DNA of 64,000 nt, taken from positions 3,632,001 through 3,696,000 of the forward strand of contig NZ_CP127389.1 of NCBI RefSeq assembly GCF_030271835.1. Reading direction: 5' to 3'. Of the stretch, positions 8,890 through 17,699 are shown piece after piece (position 1 is the stretch's first letter; each line of letters opens with the position of its first letter). The notes beneath the pieces were generated by a model. That model worked only from the letters and a program-made list of their open reading frames with translations. It made no database searches and was not told the DNA's origin. Source of the stretch: Proteus appendicitidis. GTDB taxonomy: Bacteria > Pseudomonadota > Gammaproteobacteria > Enterobacterales > Enterobacteriaceae. The translations under genes were made by a program, and so were the position numbers.

Positions 8890-10248
8890 TTATTTTATTT
8901 TAATATCATCATTAAGTAGCGGAATATCATTATTTATTGCATATTTCAAAAGTTCAGCTATTTGCTCAGGCTGATAAAGCGCTCGGACACTGCGTTTTTC
9001 TCTTAAATCAGAAATAATGCTTTCTAAACTTTTTCTTTCTTTATTTCCTGATTGTTCTGCTTTCATCATTTCCATTAGAGCAATAAATTCCCCTGTTCTT
9101 CCTAATCCAGCAAGGCAATGGACAGCGATATTTTCTTTTGTTGGATTTATTTTTAAATTGCCACCAATAATATCGATGGTATTTTTTAACTTAGTCGCAT
9201 CTATTCCTGTATGGTCAGTCCAATCATAAATATGCACAAAATTTATTTTTTTCTTTTCATCACTGTTTTCTTTAGTCACTAACTTAGTGTATGTTTTACA
9301 ATCTAAACATGCTCCATTGGTTTTATTTTTACTTAAAGCCCACTTTTCAATATGACTAGACTTTATATCGTCTAAATCTAAATTCTCTCTAAAATATTTA
9401 AAACCTTCTTTTTCAAAATCACTTTTATTATATTCACTACCCAGTTTTGAGAGATCTTTTTTGATATCATCATTCGATGCTAAAATATAAACTGTATCTA
9501 TATTGTTATTAAATAACATATTGAAATAATGATTTAGATTCTCTTTAGTATTCAAAGGGTATTGGGATGCAATAGTCATATTAGGGGAATTATAAGAACT
9601 AACATCATTCGCCGGTAATGATATATTGCCAGATTTTATTAAAGTATCTGTACGATACTTTAATTGTTTACTATATCTTGAATTTTCAACCGATTGATAA
9701 TCAGTTGAACTATAGTTTAAACCGTTTAAATTATTAAATAACTTTTCAGCTCTTTCATTATAACTTGTTGTATCAGTACATTTATAAACTGCAACTAAAA
9801 AATTATCTTTAGTATCATTCAACGTTACTTCTTTATTAGAGTGAGAGAGGTTGAATTTTGGTATATCTGCATAATTAATTTGTCGTCTAGAACGTAAGCT
9901 ATTATGTTCTGTGTTTATTCTCTGAGGTTGTAATAAATGAGGCTCATTATTTACTATTCGTATTTTAGATGGCAAGTCAGTAGGAGGACTATAAGTCGTA
10001 TTTGATAATTTATATATTGGTGAATTTGCTGGCGGTTTAGGCGGTAATGGTAGAGGATTATCAATACGTTTCGATGATTTATATATTGATGAACCTACGG
10101 GTGGTTTAGGAGGCAGTATTGGCTTAATTTCTTTATGACTATTTCCAATACTTATTATATTGTTCCAAGTACTATTTTTTACCTCTCTACTTGATCCTAA
10201 TGAATTTGTAATAGGTACATATCTAAAATTAACTGGTGATAATAACAT
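8890..10248 (-). CDS. YopH/SptP-like protein tyrosine phosphatase, candidate type III effector
   Basis: The C-terminal half (about 200-445) is a protein tyrosine phosphatase domain of the YopH/SptP type. It has the signature H377-C378-LAGLG-R384-TG, a WPD-type loop at W343-T-D345, and the framework segments TIASQYPL and VYILAS, which closely parallel Yersinia YopH. The last helix (QPEQIAELLKYA) also matches. The N-terminal 150 residues are Ser/Asn-rich and disordered-looking, as in secreted effectors. They carry two copies of a unit reading LPPKPPVGSSIYKSS and LPPKPPANSPIYKLS (residues 45-82). It lies about 5 kb from type III secretion genes. No chaperone gene is adjacent. The gene is strongly AT-rich, suggesting acquisition with the secretion cluster. 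Confidence 0.85.
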   Translation of the reverse strand: MLLSPVNFRYVPITNSLGSSREVKNSTWNNIISIGNSHKEIKPILPPKPPVGSSIYKSSKRIDNPLPLPPKPPANSPIYKLSNTTYSPPTDLPSKIRIVNNEPHLLQPQRINTEHNSLRSRRQINYADIPKFNLSHSNKEVTLNDTKDNFLVAVYKCTDTTSYNERAEKLFNNLNGLNYSSTDYQSVENSRYSKQLKYRTDTLIKSGNISLPANDVSSYNSPNMTIASQYPLNTKENLNHYFNMLFNNNIDTVYILASNDDIKKDLSKLGSEYNKSDFEKEGFKYFRENLDLDDIKSSHIEKWALSKNKTNGACLDCKTYTKLVTKENSDEKKKINFVHIYDWTDHTGIDATKLKNTIDIIGGNLKINPTKENIAVHCLAGLGRTGEFIALMEMMKAEQSGNKERKSLESIISDLREKRSVRALYQPEQIAELLKYAINNDIPLLNDDIKIK

Positions 10249-10339
10249 ATCTATTCCCTTAAATATAAAACTATATTATCTTATTAGAGAACGAGTTGAT
10301 ATATAAAAAAAACACCTTTATAAAATTTATAAAAAATAA

Positions 10340-10374
10340 AAATACCGATACTATTTAATAACATATCGGTATTT
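10340..10374 (-). terminator. Terminator at the end of the choline microcompartment operon
   Basis: A perfect 11-bp stem (AAATACCGATA at 10340-10350 and TATCGGTATTT at 10364-10374) with a 13-base loop is followed, reading on the minus strand, by TTATTTTT. It lies just after the second SMR gene and before the phosphatase gene, so the phosphatase should have its own promoter in 10249-10339. Confidence 0.88.
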
Positions 10375-10417
10375 GAATTCAAAAGGTAAAATAGAATATC
10401 TAATTTAAAAATTCTTT

Positions 10418-10744
10418 TTACATTGTTGAAAATGTATTCATAATTATCCCGCCTGAGATAATTAAAGCCATAGAAAATATAGCCGGTAAATCTGGTTTTT
10501 GTTTATATAAAATCATGGCAACTAATGTTACCCCCACAATACCAAACCCACACCACAGTGAATATGCTACACCAACAGGAATATATCCCATTGCACGCGT
10601 TAAAGCGAAATAACAAATACAGTAAGCAGCAATCACTAAAACAGAAGGGGCTAATTTGCTAAAGCCATTGGTCTTTTTGATCATCGACGTGCCAGTGATT
10701 TCAGAACCGATAGACAGCGCCAGCCATAAGAATCCGGTAAACAT
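10418..10744 (-). CDS. SMR-family small multidrug transporter subunit
   Basis: The product has 108 residues and four predicted membrane helices. The essential membrane Glu lies in helix 1 (LALSIGSEITGTSMIKK, Glu15), as in EmrE/KpnF-type small multidrug resistance proteins. It sits 84 bases after a second SMR gene, as in paired heteromeric SMR systems such as KpnEF or EbrAB. SMR pairs like this occur beside choline-degrading microcompartment loci, where uptake of choline or export of trimethylamine has been suggested. That role is inference from position. The product is followed by the operon terminator. Confidence 0.88.
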   Translation of the reverse strand: MFTGFLWLALSIGSEITGTSMIKKTNGFSKLAPSVLVIAAYCICYFALTRAMGYIPVGVAYSLWCGFGIVGVTLVAMILYKQKPDLPAIFSMALIISGGIIMNTFSTM

Positions 10745-10828
10745 AATTGTTATCCTTATTTATTTTAATAAAATACTTATTTATCAAAGATAAGTTTTAT
10801 TAAAAATTAAATTTATTAAGAAATAGAT

Positions 10829-11245
10829 TTATTTATTAACTGGCGATGCTGCCTGTTTAATATTAGAAGTTTCAGTTGTCTCTTCTTCCTCTTCTTCTGA
10901 TCCCATTTTGGAGAAGAGATTCATAATCACAATACCACTGGCAATAACAGCCATTCCTATCATTGCCGCAGTATCAGGATGTTGACCATAAAACAACATC
11001 CCTAAAGAAGAGACCACTAAAATACCTGTACCAGACCACGTCGCATACGCTAAACCAACGGGAATATTTTTTACTGCGCGTGATAGTGAGTAATAACAAA
11101 TAACATAAAGAACAACAATTAAACCTAATAATAATGTTTTAGTTGTACCTTCACTATTATCAAACATTTTTAAGGTAGAGGTTGCTGAGGTTTCTGAAAT
11201 AATAACCGCCAGCATCCAAAGCCATGATTTAGCTTTTGGTGACAT
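10829..11245 (-). CDS. SMR-family small multidrug transporter subunit with acidic C-terminal tail
   Basis: This 138-residue protein has the four-helix SMR fold with helix-1 Glu18 (LWMLAVIISETSATSTLKM). It continues into a hydrophilic tail (MGSEEEEEETTETSNIKQAASPVNK) that makes it about 30 residues longer than usual. Paired with the gene at 10418, it probably forms a heteromer with antiparallel topology. Both lie at the distal end of the choline microcompartment operon, 35 bases after the preceding gene, which suggests that the substrate is a quaternary amine or amine of that pathway. The run of glutamates is unusual for this family. Confidence 0.87.
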   Translation of the reverse strand: MSPKAKSWLWMLAVIISETSATSTLKMFDNSEGTTKTLLLGLIVVLYVICYYSLSRAVKNIPVGLAYATWSGTGILVVSSLGMLFYGQHPDTAAMIGMAVIASGIVIMNLFSKMGSEEEEEETTETSNIKQAASPVNK

Positions 11246-11280
11246 AATAAGACTCCTGAGTTATCAGATATAATTTAAGA

Positions 11281-11973
11281 TTAATTTTTCAAACTTTTTA
11301 AATATTCAATAGCAGAATCCGTCAATTTATCTTGCGATAAATGATATTCTCCAGGCTTATTCATTACTTCGTTTAAAGTAATATAGCGATTATTATTCTC
11401 TTGTTTAATTTCAGGTTTAGCTTGATGACTCATATCATGGTTTATTAAATTAGCTTCAACATTATTTATAGGATGAAACATAATACCCATTGATTTTAAT
11501 CGACTAATATTTTCCTGAATAAGCAGGTTGTACTCTTTATTTTTATTTAAACCTAAAATTTCATTTAACTCACTTTCTGGTTGGCAGAAATAAGGTAATG
11601 CGATAACAGGAATATTTTGAGCGAGTGCAGAATGAATTAACTTCCCTTCTTCACTGATAAATAGCCCGTTAATAATTTCACCCACCAGCTTTTTATCAAA
11701 ATAAGGAACAAACAGCGCGTGATAAGTCGATAACTGCTGGCAATCGAACTCACTCGCGTTATACATTTCTCCTAGATGACGCCATTTCGATAAATCATGA
11801 CTGACTTGTGCCTGTGTTGTAACAAAAAGCGAAAATCGAATATGAGAAAACGTGTTGATACGTTGACAGATTTCATCTTGGTATCCCGGTGCTGGGGTAA
11901 GTGCTAACAACACCGATTTTTTCATTCTTTTTTCTATTTCAGCAACAATCCTTTCTATTAACTGAAAGTCCAT
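11281..11973 (-). CDS. Microcompartment-operon protein of uncertain function (flavoprotein-like)
   Basis: I do not recognise this 230-residue protein with certainty. It begins with an amphipathic helix (MDFQLIERIVAEIEKRM) of the kind that targets enzymes into microcompartments. The following segment (KKSVLLALTPAPGYQDEI) looks like the first strand and loop of a Rossmann-like flavoprotein fold. A second region (IPVIALPYFCQPES) and a Lys/Asn-rich C-terminal part (YITLNEVMNKPGEYHLSQDKLTDSAIEYL) follow. It lies 17 bases after the PduL-type gene, so it is in the operon. A flavoprotein-like accessory protein is known in some glycyl-radical microcompartment loci. That is the best guess, but no active site can be pointed out. 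Confidence 0.6.
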   Translation of the reverse strand: MDFQLIERIVAEIEKRMKKSVLLALTPAPGYQDEICQRINTFSHIRFSLFVTTQAQVSHDLSKWRHLGEMYNASEFDCQQLSTYHALFVPYFDKKLVGEIINGLFISEEGKLIHSALAQNIPVIALPYFCQPESELNEILGLNKNKEYNLLIQENISRLKSMGIMFHPINNVEANLINHDMSHQAKPEIKQENNNRYITLNEVMNKPGEYHLSQDKLTDSAIEYLKSLKN

Positions 11974-11990
11974 TACGTCACCTCATTGCC

Positions 11991-12635
11991 TTAGCTGACA
12001 ATAAATACGCTATCGTTGTTACGAAGCCCTGCCGCATTCGCTTCATCGGTATCAATATGAAATTCCAAAGAAAATTTTTCACTGACACGAACAACGACTT
12101 CATCAAAAATCAGGCTACGTTCACCTTCTGTTTTAACATGTACTTTTTGTCCATTGGTGACGTTTAACATTCTGGCGTCAATTTCACTCATATGAATATG
12201 ACGTTGAGCGCAAATCACTTGCTCTTTTAATTCAACATGACCCGCAGGTCCCATTAAAACAGCATTGCCAGAACCAACTAAATCACCCGACTCACGTACT
12301 GGCGCTTTTACACCTAATGCAAAACAGTCCGCTTTTGAAATTTCTAATTGGCTTTGTGGACGAACAGGTCCTAAAACACGAACTTTACTGATCGAGCCTT
12401 TAGATCCCACAACAATTACACACTCTTTTGCAGCAAACTGACCCGGTTGTTTAAGATCTTTAAACGGAGTAAGTTGATAACCTTTGCCGAATAATGCTTC
12501 TACATCTTGCTGTGAAAGATGCACATGACGATTAGAAATACCAACAGGGATAGCCATTCCTTGCGTCTCACTCAACATCACGCCGTGTGCGGGTAAACGA
12601 GAGAGAATTTTTCCCATGAGTTGTTGATTAATCAT
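11991..12635 (-). CDS. PduL-type phosphate acyltransferase of the choline microcompartment
   Basis: This 214-residue protein has the two PduL beta-barrel repeats, with metal-binding histidines in SNRHVHLSQQDVEALFG and QRHIHMSEIDARMLNV and the later HIDTDEANAAGL element. It would convert acetyl-CoA made by the aldehyde dehydrogenase into acetyl-phosphate inside the shell, recycling CoA. The first 20 residues (INQQLMGKILSRLPAHGVM) form an amphipathic helix like an encapsulation peptide. Its ATG overlaps the stop codon of the upstream shell gene (TAATG), so the two are translationally coupled. Confidence 0.93.
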   Translation of the reverse strand: MINQQLMGKILSRLPAHGVMLSETQGMAIPVGISNRHVHLSQQDVEALFGKGYQLTPFKDLKQPGQFAAKECVIVVGSKGSISKVRVLGPVRPQSQLEISKADCFALGVKAPVRESGDLVGSGNAVLMGPAGHVELKEQVICAQRHIHMSEIDARMLNVTNGQKVHVKTEGERSLIFDEVVVRVSEKFSLEFHIDTDEANAAGLRNNDSVFIVS

Positions 12636-13150
12636 TATTTTTTACCTTTGCGGCTTTCTGGTTTGATCTCTTTTTTACTGCTTTGTGCTTTATCTGTTGC
12701 GGCCTTAGTTTCAGAGGCAATATTTGGAGCTTGTAAATCTGCAACTGCTTTTGTGGCTTCAGCGTTTTCAACGTCGTTTTTAACAGGGGCTTCAACTATT
12801 GTTTCAACGACCGTTTCAACGACTTTTTCAATAGCAGTCTCTTGCACTTTTTCAGCAACAGCAGGCGCTTTTTTCTTACTTTTTATTGTCAGTAATTTAG
12901 TAATCACACTTGGCTCTGGTCTTGCGATAACCAATGAACCAATCACCAACTCTTTTTGGCTCACGACATCAACACCATGATCAACCGCTGTTCTTACTGC
13001 ACTGATCTCGCCCTGAAAACAGATTGATACCAAGCCAGATCCTACTTTTCGGTATCCGATAATTTCTACATTTGCCGCTTTACAGGCGGCATCTGCCGCT
13101 TGAATGGCTGCGGTTAGCCCTCGTGTTTCAATCACACCTAAACTGTTCAT
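12635..13150 (-). CDS. BMC-domain shell protein with long charged C-terminal tail
   Basis: Residues 1-90 are a single BMC domain (SLGVIETRGLTAAIQAADAACKAANVEIIGY, then VGSGLVSICFQGEISAVRTAV), which would form a hexameric shell tile. The remaining 80 residues are a low-complexity Ala/Glu/Lys/Val tail. It contains a heptad-like run (EKVVETVVETIVEAPVK) and a very basic end (KKEIKPESRKGKK). Tailed shell proteins (PduK, EutK types) exist in other microcompartments, where the extension may recruit cargo or nucleic acid. The other three BMC paralogues of this operon lie at its promoter end. Coupled by TAATG overlap to the PduL-type gene. Confidence 0.92.
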   Translation of the reverse strand: MNSLGVIETRGLTAAIQAADAACKAANVEIIGYRKVGSGLVSICFQGEISAVRTAVDHGVDVVSQKELVIGSLVIARPEPSVITKLLTIKSKKKAPAVAEKVQETAIEKVVETVVETIVEAPVKNDVENAEATKAVADLQAPNIASETKAATDKAQSSKKEIKPESRKGKK

Positions 13151-13163
13151 CTTTCTCTCCTAC

Positions 13164-14114
13164 TTAGTGACGGACAAGACGGATATCGAAATCAAATTTC
13201 TTAAAGAAGGCTTCTAAACTGTCTAACTCTTCTGGCGTATAACTTGGGTCATTTTTAATGGGGTAAATCATTTCCAATTTTTCGTATTTATTACGACCAA
13301 ATTGGTGATAAGGAAGAATATCAATGCGCTGAATATTACCGCGTTTTGAAAGTTCCATTGCGTAGTTAATCGCGCCAGTGATCGCATCATAAGAGTCGTT
13401 ATAACCTCGCACTAAAGGCATACGAACAACCACATTTGCACCGAGATCCATTAAACGTTCTAGATTACGACGGACATTCTCATTACCTACACCAAACAAC
13501 GCTTTATGCTGAGTAGTATCAATGTGTTTGATATCAATCAGAAATTGATCAACGACTTCTGCTAATTTCTCATAGTTCGCCACATTGGTGGTTGCTTGTG
13601 TCTCTACCGCGGTATTGATCATCATCTTTTTACATTCTCGTAAAAGCGCCACCGCAAAATCAGTTTGTAAACTCATTTCGCCGCCACCGATGGTGACACC
13701 ACCACCTGAAGAGATGTAAAAGTCATAATCTTGCATGATGATTTTCATTAACTCGGAGACAGAAACATCTTTGCCCATAATATCAAGCGCATCAGAGATA
13801 CAGACTTCTTCACATTTGCGACAACCAATACAATCAACAGCGCGATCAACACGATGAACTTGTTTACCATTCTCATTGGTTGTCATGTAATGCACACCCG
13901 CCGGACAAACATCAACGCATTTACCGCAATCAACACATTTGTCGTGAGAGTACATCACCTGAAATTCACTGCTAAGACCTTCTGGATTTGAACACCAAGG
14001 GCAGCGGATATTACAGCCTTTTAAAAAAACGAGAGTACGAATACCATCACCGTCATAAATAGAGTATTTCTGGATATTAAATATCCGACCTCTTGTTTCT
14101 GCCGCCGTCTCCAT
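13164..14114 (-). CDS. cutD: Choline TMA-lyase activating enzyme (radical SAM glycyl-radical activase)
   Basis: This 316-residue protein has the radical SAM signature CNIRCPWC near residue 35. It is followed by two inserted 4Fe-4S ferredoxin motifs (CVDCGKCVDVCPAG and CIGCRKCEEVC), the layout of activases for glycyl-radical dehydratases and lyases. A glycine-rich SAM-binding segment (SSGGGVTIGGGEMSLQ) follows. It would install the glycyl radical on the lyase encoded directly upstream (100 bases away). Oxygen sensitivity of this chemistry implies anaerobic expression. Length and motif order agree with CutD. Confidence 0.95.
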   Translation of the reverse strand: METAAETRGRIFNIQKYSIYDGDGIRTLVFLKGCNIRCPWCSNPEGLSSEFQVMYSHDKCVDCGKCVDVCPAGVHYMTTNENGKQVHRVDRAVDCIGCRKCEEVCISDALDIMGKDVSVSELMKIIMQDYDFYISSGGGVTIGGGEMSLQTDFAVALLRECKKMMINTAVETQATTNVANYEKLAEVVDQFLIDIKHIDTTQHKALFGVGNENVRRNLERLMDLGANVVVRMPLVRGYNDSYDAITGAINYAMELSKRGNIQRIDILPYHQFGRNKYEKLEMIYPIKNDPSYTPEELDSLEAFFKKFDFDIRLVRH

Positions 14115-14214
14115 CTTTACGCCTCCAAATCTGCATCAAACATCCCTGTTTGATAAATTTAAATCATGTCTTGTCGATTAAAAGGGATAGCCTGTGCCAT
14201 CCCTATGGCTATGA

Positions 14215-17200
14215 TTAGAATTTCTCAATCACAGTACGACTGATAATTTCATCCTGAACTTCTTTACATAATTCAACGAAGTAAGCACTGTAACCTGCAA
14301 CACGAACAATCAAATCGCGGTATTTCTCAGGCTCTAATTGCGCTTTTTTCAGTACTTCATTATCAACATAGCTAAATTGCATCTGGCCGTTACCCAGAAT
14401 TGAAGCCGTTCTTAATAAGGTAATTAAACCTTGGCGTCCTTCATTGGTATCTAACAAACCTTTCAGGAATTTGAAGTTATGAACCATACCGATATTCATG
14501 GTTTCAACATTCATCTTACTGATTGATTTGATGATTGCTGTTGGACCATGTTTATCTGCGCCTTGTGTTGGGCTGATACCATCTGACAATGGTTTCCATG
14601 CAAAGCGACCATTTGGTGTGGCAGCCGTTAATTCGCCAATTGGTGTATTGTTAGAGATAGACAATGTGCCGTGGCTCAGAGTGGAATAGAGCATTTTGTA
14701 TTTACGACATTCACGCTCAGTCCATTCCGTAATATCCAGCGCATATTGGTCAACAACATCGTCATCATTACCAAATTTCGGTGCATTTAAGCAGTCACGT
14801 AAAAGCTCGTCATGACCTTCAAAGTTAGCTAATAACGCATCACGAATTTGCTCTAAGGTGTATTTTTTATCTTCATAAACAAGTTTGCGAATAGCTGCCA
14901 TGGAGTCAACGTAAGTTGCTAAGCCAGAGAAAATCAACCCTGGACCATGGTTAACCATCGCACCACCCGCAGTAACGTCTTTGCCTTGTTCCATACAGCC
15001 TTCAACCAGCAGAGACATTAATGGTTTTGGTGCAACATCGCGGTGAACACGTTGGCTGATCACAGTACCAATTGCCGATAAACGAACGATATGTGCCACT
15101 TGCTCTTTTACAGCACGGTCGAAATCTTCATAAGTACGCAGGTCGCGTAAATCGCCTGTATCTAAACCTTGATAGCTATCAAATAGCACCATACGACCAC
15201 GATTTAATACAAACTCAATTGCGATAGGCCATTGGGTATAACCTGTTGATGTCCACTGATAAATACGACCTGATTTTTGTGGCTCTACACAACCCATCAA
15301 GCAGTAGTCACGCGCATCTTCAAAGTCGAAGCCTTTACGTAGCATCATCTTGATATGAGAATCATCGAAGTGACACGCAGGGAAGCCCATACCGGCTTTT
15401 ACTACATCAACGATTTTTTCCATATATTGCTGTGGAGATTGGTTATGAATACGACATGCTAATGATGGTTGATACACTTTCACAAAGCGTACCGCATCCA
15501 TAATCAGGTAAGTTAAGTCGTTACACGCATCGCCACCAGAGCGTTTTTGTCCACCAATGGTTAAGTTGATAAATGGCTGATAACCGGCGAAATATTTCGC
15601 ACCCAGTTCACTCGACATCCACATTAACTCAGCACATTTGATGATAAAGGCTTGCATCATTTCCAATGCTTGTTCACGCGTTAAACGACCTGATTTGATG
15701 TCGTTTTCATACATTGGGAAGCAATATTGGTCTAAACGACCTAAAGAAAGACCTGTTTGGTTTTCTTCTACTTCAAACAGTGACTCTACAGTCCAAATAC
15801 TTTGCAATGCTTCTTGTAGTGTTTTTGGTGGGTTAGCAGGTACATTTTCGTTGACTTGAGCAATCGTCAGTAACTCTTCGCGACGTTGTGGATTGCTCTC
15901 TTTTGATGCTAATTCACGCGCATGTTCTGCAATGCGATGTGCGTAAGCAATCACACCTTCACAGCTTTCAATAGATGCTTTGTAGAAGTAGATACGGTCG
16001 ATATCAGCAGGGTTTTCCATGCTTAACTCAGCCAGTTTGGCTTGTGCATCGGCTTTAATGCCGTTCATACCCTTAGTGAAAAGCAGGACGTCATAACCTG
16101 GGCAAGTATCGCCACCACCATTGATTTGGTGATAAGAAAGATCACTGACAAAGGTTTCACCACTAAATTCCCACACACCCGCTTCGCGATATTGTGCTTC
16201 ACAGATCTCATCTAAAGAACGACCTTCCCAGAATGGAACAATCTCTTCACGAATGACTTTTTTGTCTTCTTCTGAAATTTGGAATGGATCTTGTGGGCGA
16301 GTGCTCATGGTATCGAGTTCATCACGAACCCAGCGCCATGCGATATCAGGAGAGAAAGCACCAGCACGCGCTTTTCCACAAGGATGTCCAACAATCAGCT
16401 CTTCATCTTGAATTAAGATAGGTGCGGTTTCACATGCGCGACGGAAAGCTTTAGCGCGCAGTAAAATTGGTGGTAAACCTGGGTTATTACGAACAATTTC
16501 AGTAAATGCTAATGCTCTATAAATAGAGACACTTGGACGTGCTTCTAAATAGCGATTACGTAAGCGTTGTAAGCGAGGCGTTAAACCTTCCATCACTTTA
16601 AATTCGCTCGCATCAGTGCTTGGTGCTACAAAATTTGCAGAAGGTGCAGCGTATTGAGGTTGTGAATTCGCACGACCATTGTATAAACGCACTTGCAGTG
16701 AACTGTGTAAGGTTGACAGATTAGCGCGCGCGGATAATAGCATCTCTGACAATTCGTTAATGCTGACGCGTGGATCGTTAATATCCACACCCTGTGTCAT
16801 TGCATCAAACATTGGATAACCATCAACTTCTTTGGTTGCGCGTACTTCTGAAAGCTCAGCCAATTTCAACCATACGCTTTCAACAATTTCATAGGCTTGT
16901 GCTTGTGTTAAACGACCTTGGTCGATATCACGTTGATAGAATGGATAAAGTGCTTTATCAAATCCCATTGGGTTAATGGCGTAGCTACCATTTTCCAGAT
17001 GTAAGACTAATTGCAATAAATAGAATACTTGAACCGCTTCTTTAAAAGTTTCTGCGGGTTTTGCTGGCACTTTACGTAATACTGCCGCGCTGTCTAATAG
17101 CTCTGCTTTACGGTATGGGTTACCTTCCATTGCTGCTAAATTCTCTGCTTTTGCAGACAGAATTTGTGCAAAATACAGTGCTGCATCACATGCATAAATA

Positions 17201-17643
17201 GCAGATTTACAGAAATTGGCTTCATCCATACTGCTGCGGTTTACTGCACTACCAATGCTTCTAATTCTGTCTTCAAGCTGTGCTTTGATTGCTAAGAAAC
17301 CTTGGTTTACCACCAGCATATAATCAGGTGATGCAACGCTATTGTTAATACTTAAGAAACGGTAGATAGAATCGCTACGTACTTCATCTTCAGTGTGAAA
17401 AATCGCACCGCGTGGTGTTGATGATTGGCTACCGATAATCAATTCATCTTGTGCGATATAGCTTGGAAAATGGCGGATAAACTCATAAAAACGTTGTGCA
17501 GGTTTAATCGCTTGTGGAACACCTGCAATGCTGTTGTCTAATGAATCAAAAATGGTTGCACGCTCGGTACTGATTGAGCTATTACGTGAAACTAAACGTT
17601 CTGCCAGCATTTTTACGCGTGGCGTCAAAGAATATTTGGCCAT
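14215..17643 (-). CDS. cutC: Choline trimethylamine-lyase, long (type II) form
   Basis: A glycyl-radical enzyme of 1142 residues cleaving choline to trimethylamine and acetaldehyde. The catalytic stretch [14 protein letters not shown] places the thiyl Cys at 785 and the general base Glu at 787. The radical glycine is Gly1117 in [13 protein letters not shown]. Numbering is shifted by 296 relative to the short Desulfovibrio enzyme (Cys489, Glu491, Gly821 as I recall it). The extra N-terminal ~345 residues repeat the first half of the catalytic domain: both blocks start with LTPR (residues 6 and 354) and share QDELI and [23 protein letters not shown] segments. The extension lacks the active-site loops. 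This long form is the one known from enterobacterial choline loci. Confidence 0.96.
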   Translation of the reverse strand: MAKYSLTPRVKMLAERLVSRNSSISTERATIFDSLDNSIAGVPQAIKPAQRFYEFIRHFPSYIAQDELIIGSQSSTPRGAIFHTEDEVRSDSIYRFLSINNSVASPDYMLVVNQGFLAIKAQLEDRIRSIGSAVNRSSMDEANFCKSAIYACDAALYFAQILSAKAENLAAMEGNPYRKAELLDSAAVLRKVPAKPAETFKEAVQVFYLLQLVLHLENGSYAINPMGFDKALYPFYQRDIDQGRLTQAQAYEIVESVWLKLAELSEVRATKEVDGYPMFDAMTQGVDINDPRVSINELSEMLLSARANLSTLHSSLQVRLYNGRANSQPQYAAPSANFVAPSTDASEFKVMEGLTPRLQRLRNRYLEARPSVSIYRALAFTEIVRNNPGLPPILLRAKAFRRACETAPILIQDEELIVGHPCGKARAGAFSPDIAWRWVRDELDTMSTRPQDPFQISEEDKKVIREEIVPFWEGRSLDEICEAQYREAGVWEFSGETFVSDLSYHQINGGGDTCPGYDVLLFTKGMNGIKADAQAKLAELSMENPADIDRIYFYKASIESCEGVIAYAHRIAEHARELASKESNPQRREELLTIAQVNENVPANPPKTLQEALQSIWTVESLFEVEENQTGLSLGRLDQYCFPMYENDIKSGRLTREQALEMMQAFIIKCAELMWMSSELGAKYFAGYQPFINLTIGGQKRSGGDACNDLTYLIMDAVRFVKVYQPSLACRIHNQSPQQYMEKIVDVVKAGMGFPACHFDDSHIKMMLRKGFDFEDARDYCLMGCVEPQKSGRIYQWTSTGYTQWPIAIEFVLNRGRMVLFDSYQGLDTGDLRDLRTYEDFDRAVKEQVAHIVRLSAIGTVISQRVHRDVAPKPLMSLLVEGCMEQGKDVTAGGAMVNHGPGLIFSGLATYVDSMAAIRKLVYEDKKYTLEQIRDALLANFEGHDELLRDCLNAPKFGNDDDVVDQYALDITEWTERECRKYKMLYSTLSHGTLSISNNTPIGELTAATPNGRFAWKPLSDGISPTQGADKHGPTAIIKSISKMNVETMNIGMVHNFKFLKGLLDTNEGRQGLITLLRTASILGNGQMQFSYVDNEVLKKAQLEPEKYRDLIVRVAGYSAYFVELCKEVQDEIISRTVIEKF

Positions 17644-17699
17644 GTGAGGCTCTCCTGATGTTCTTTACTTGACCTAATCGGTATTCATTCGGTTGAGCA

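Noticed and set aside
12621..12980. 119-codon plus-strand frame rich in Ser, Thr and Val
   Set aside because: It is the antisense of the repetitive charged tail of the shell protein.
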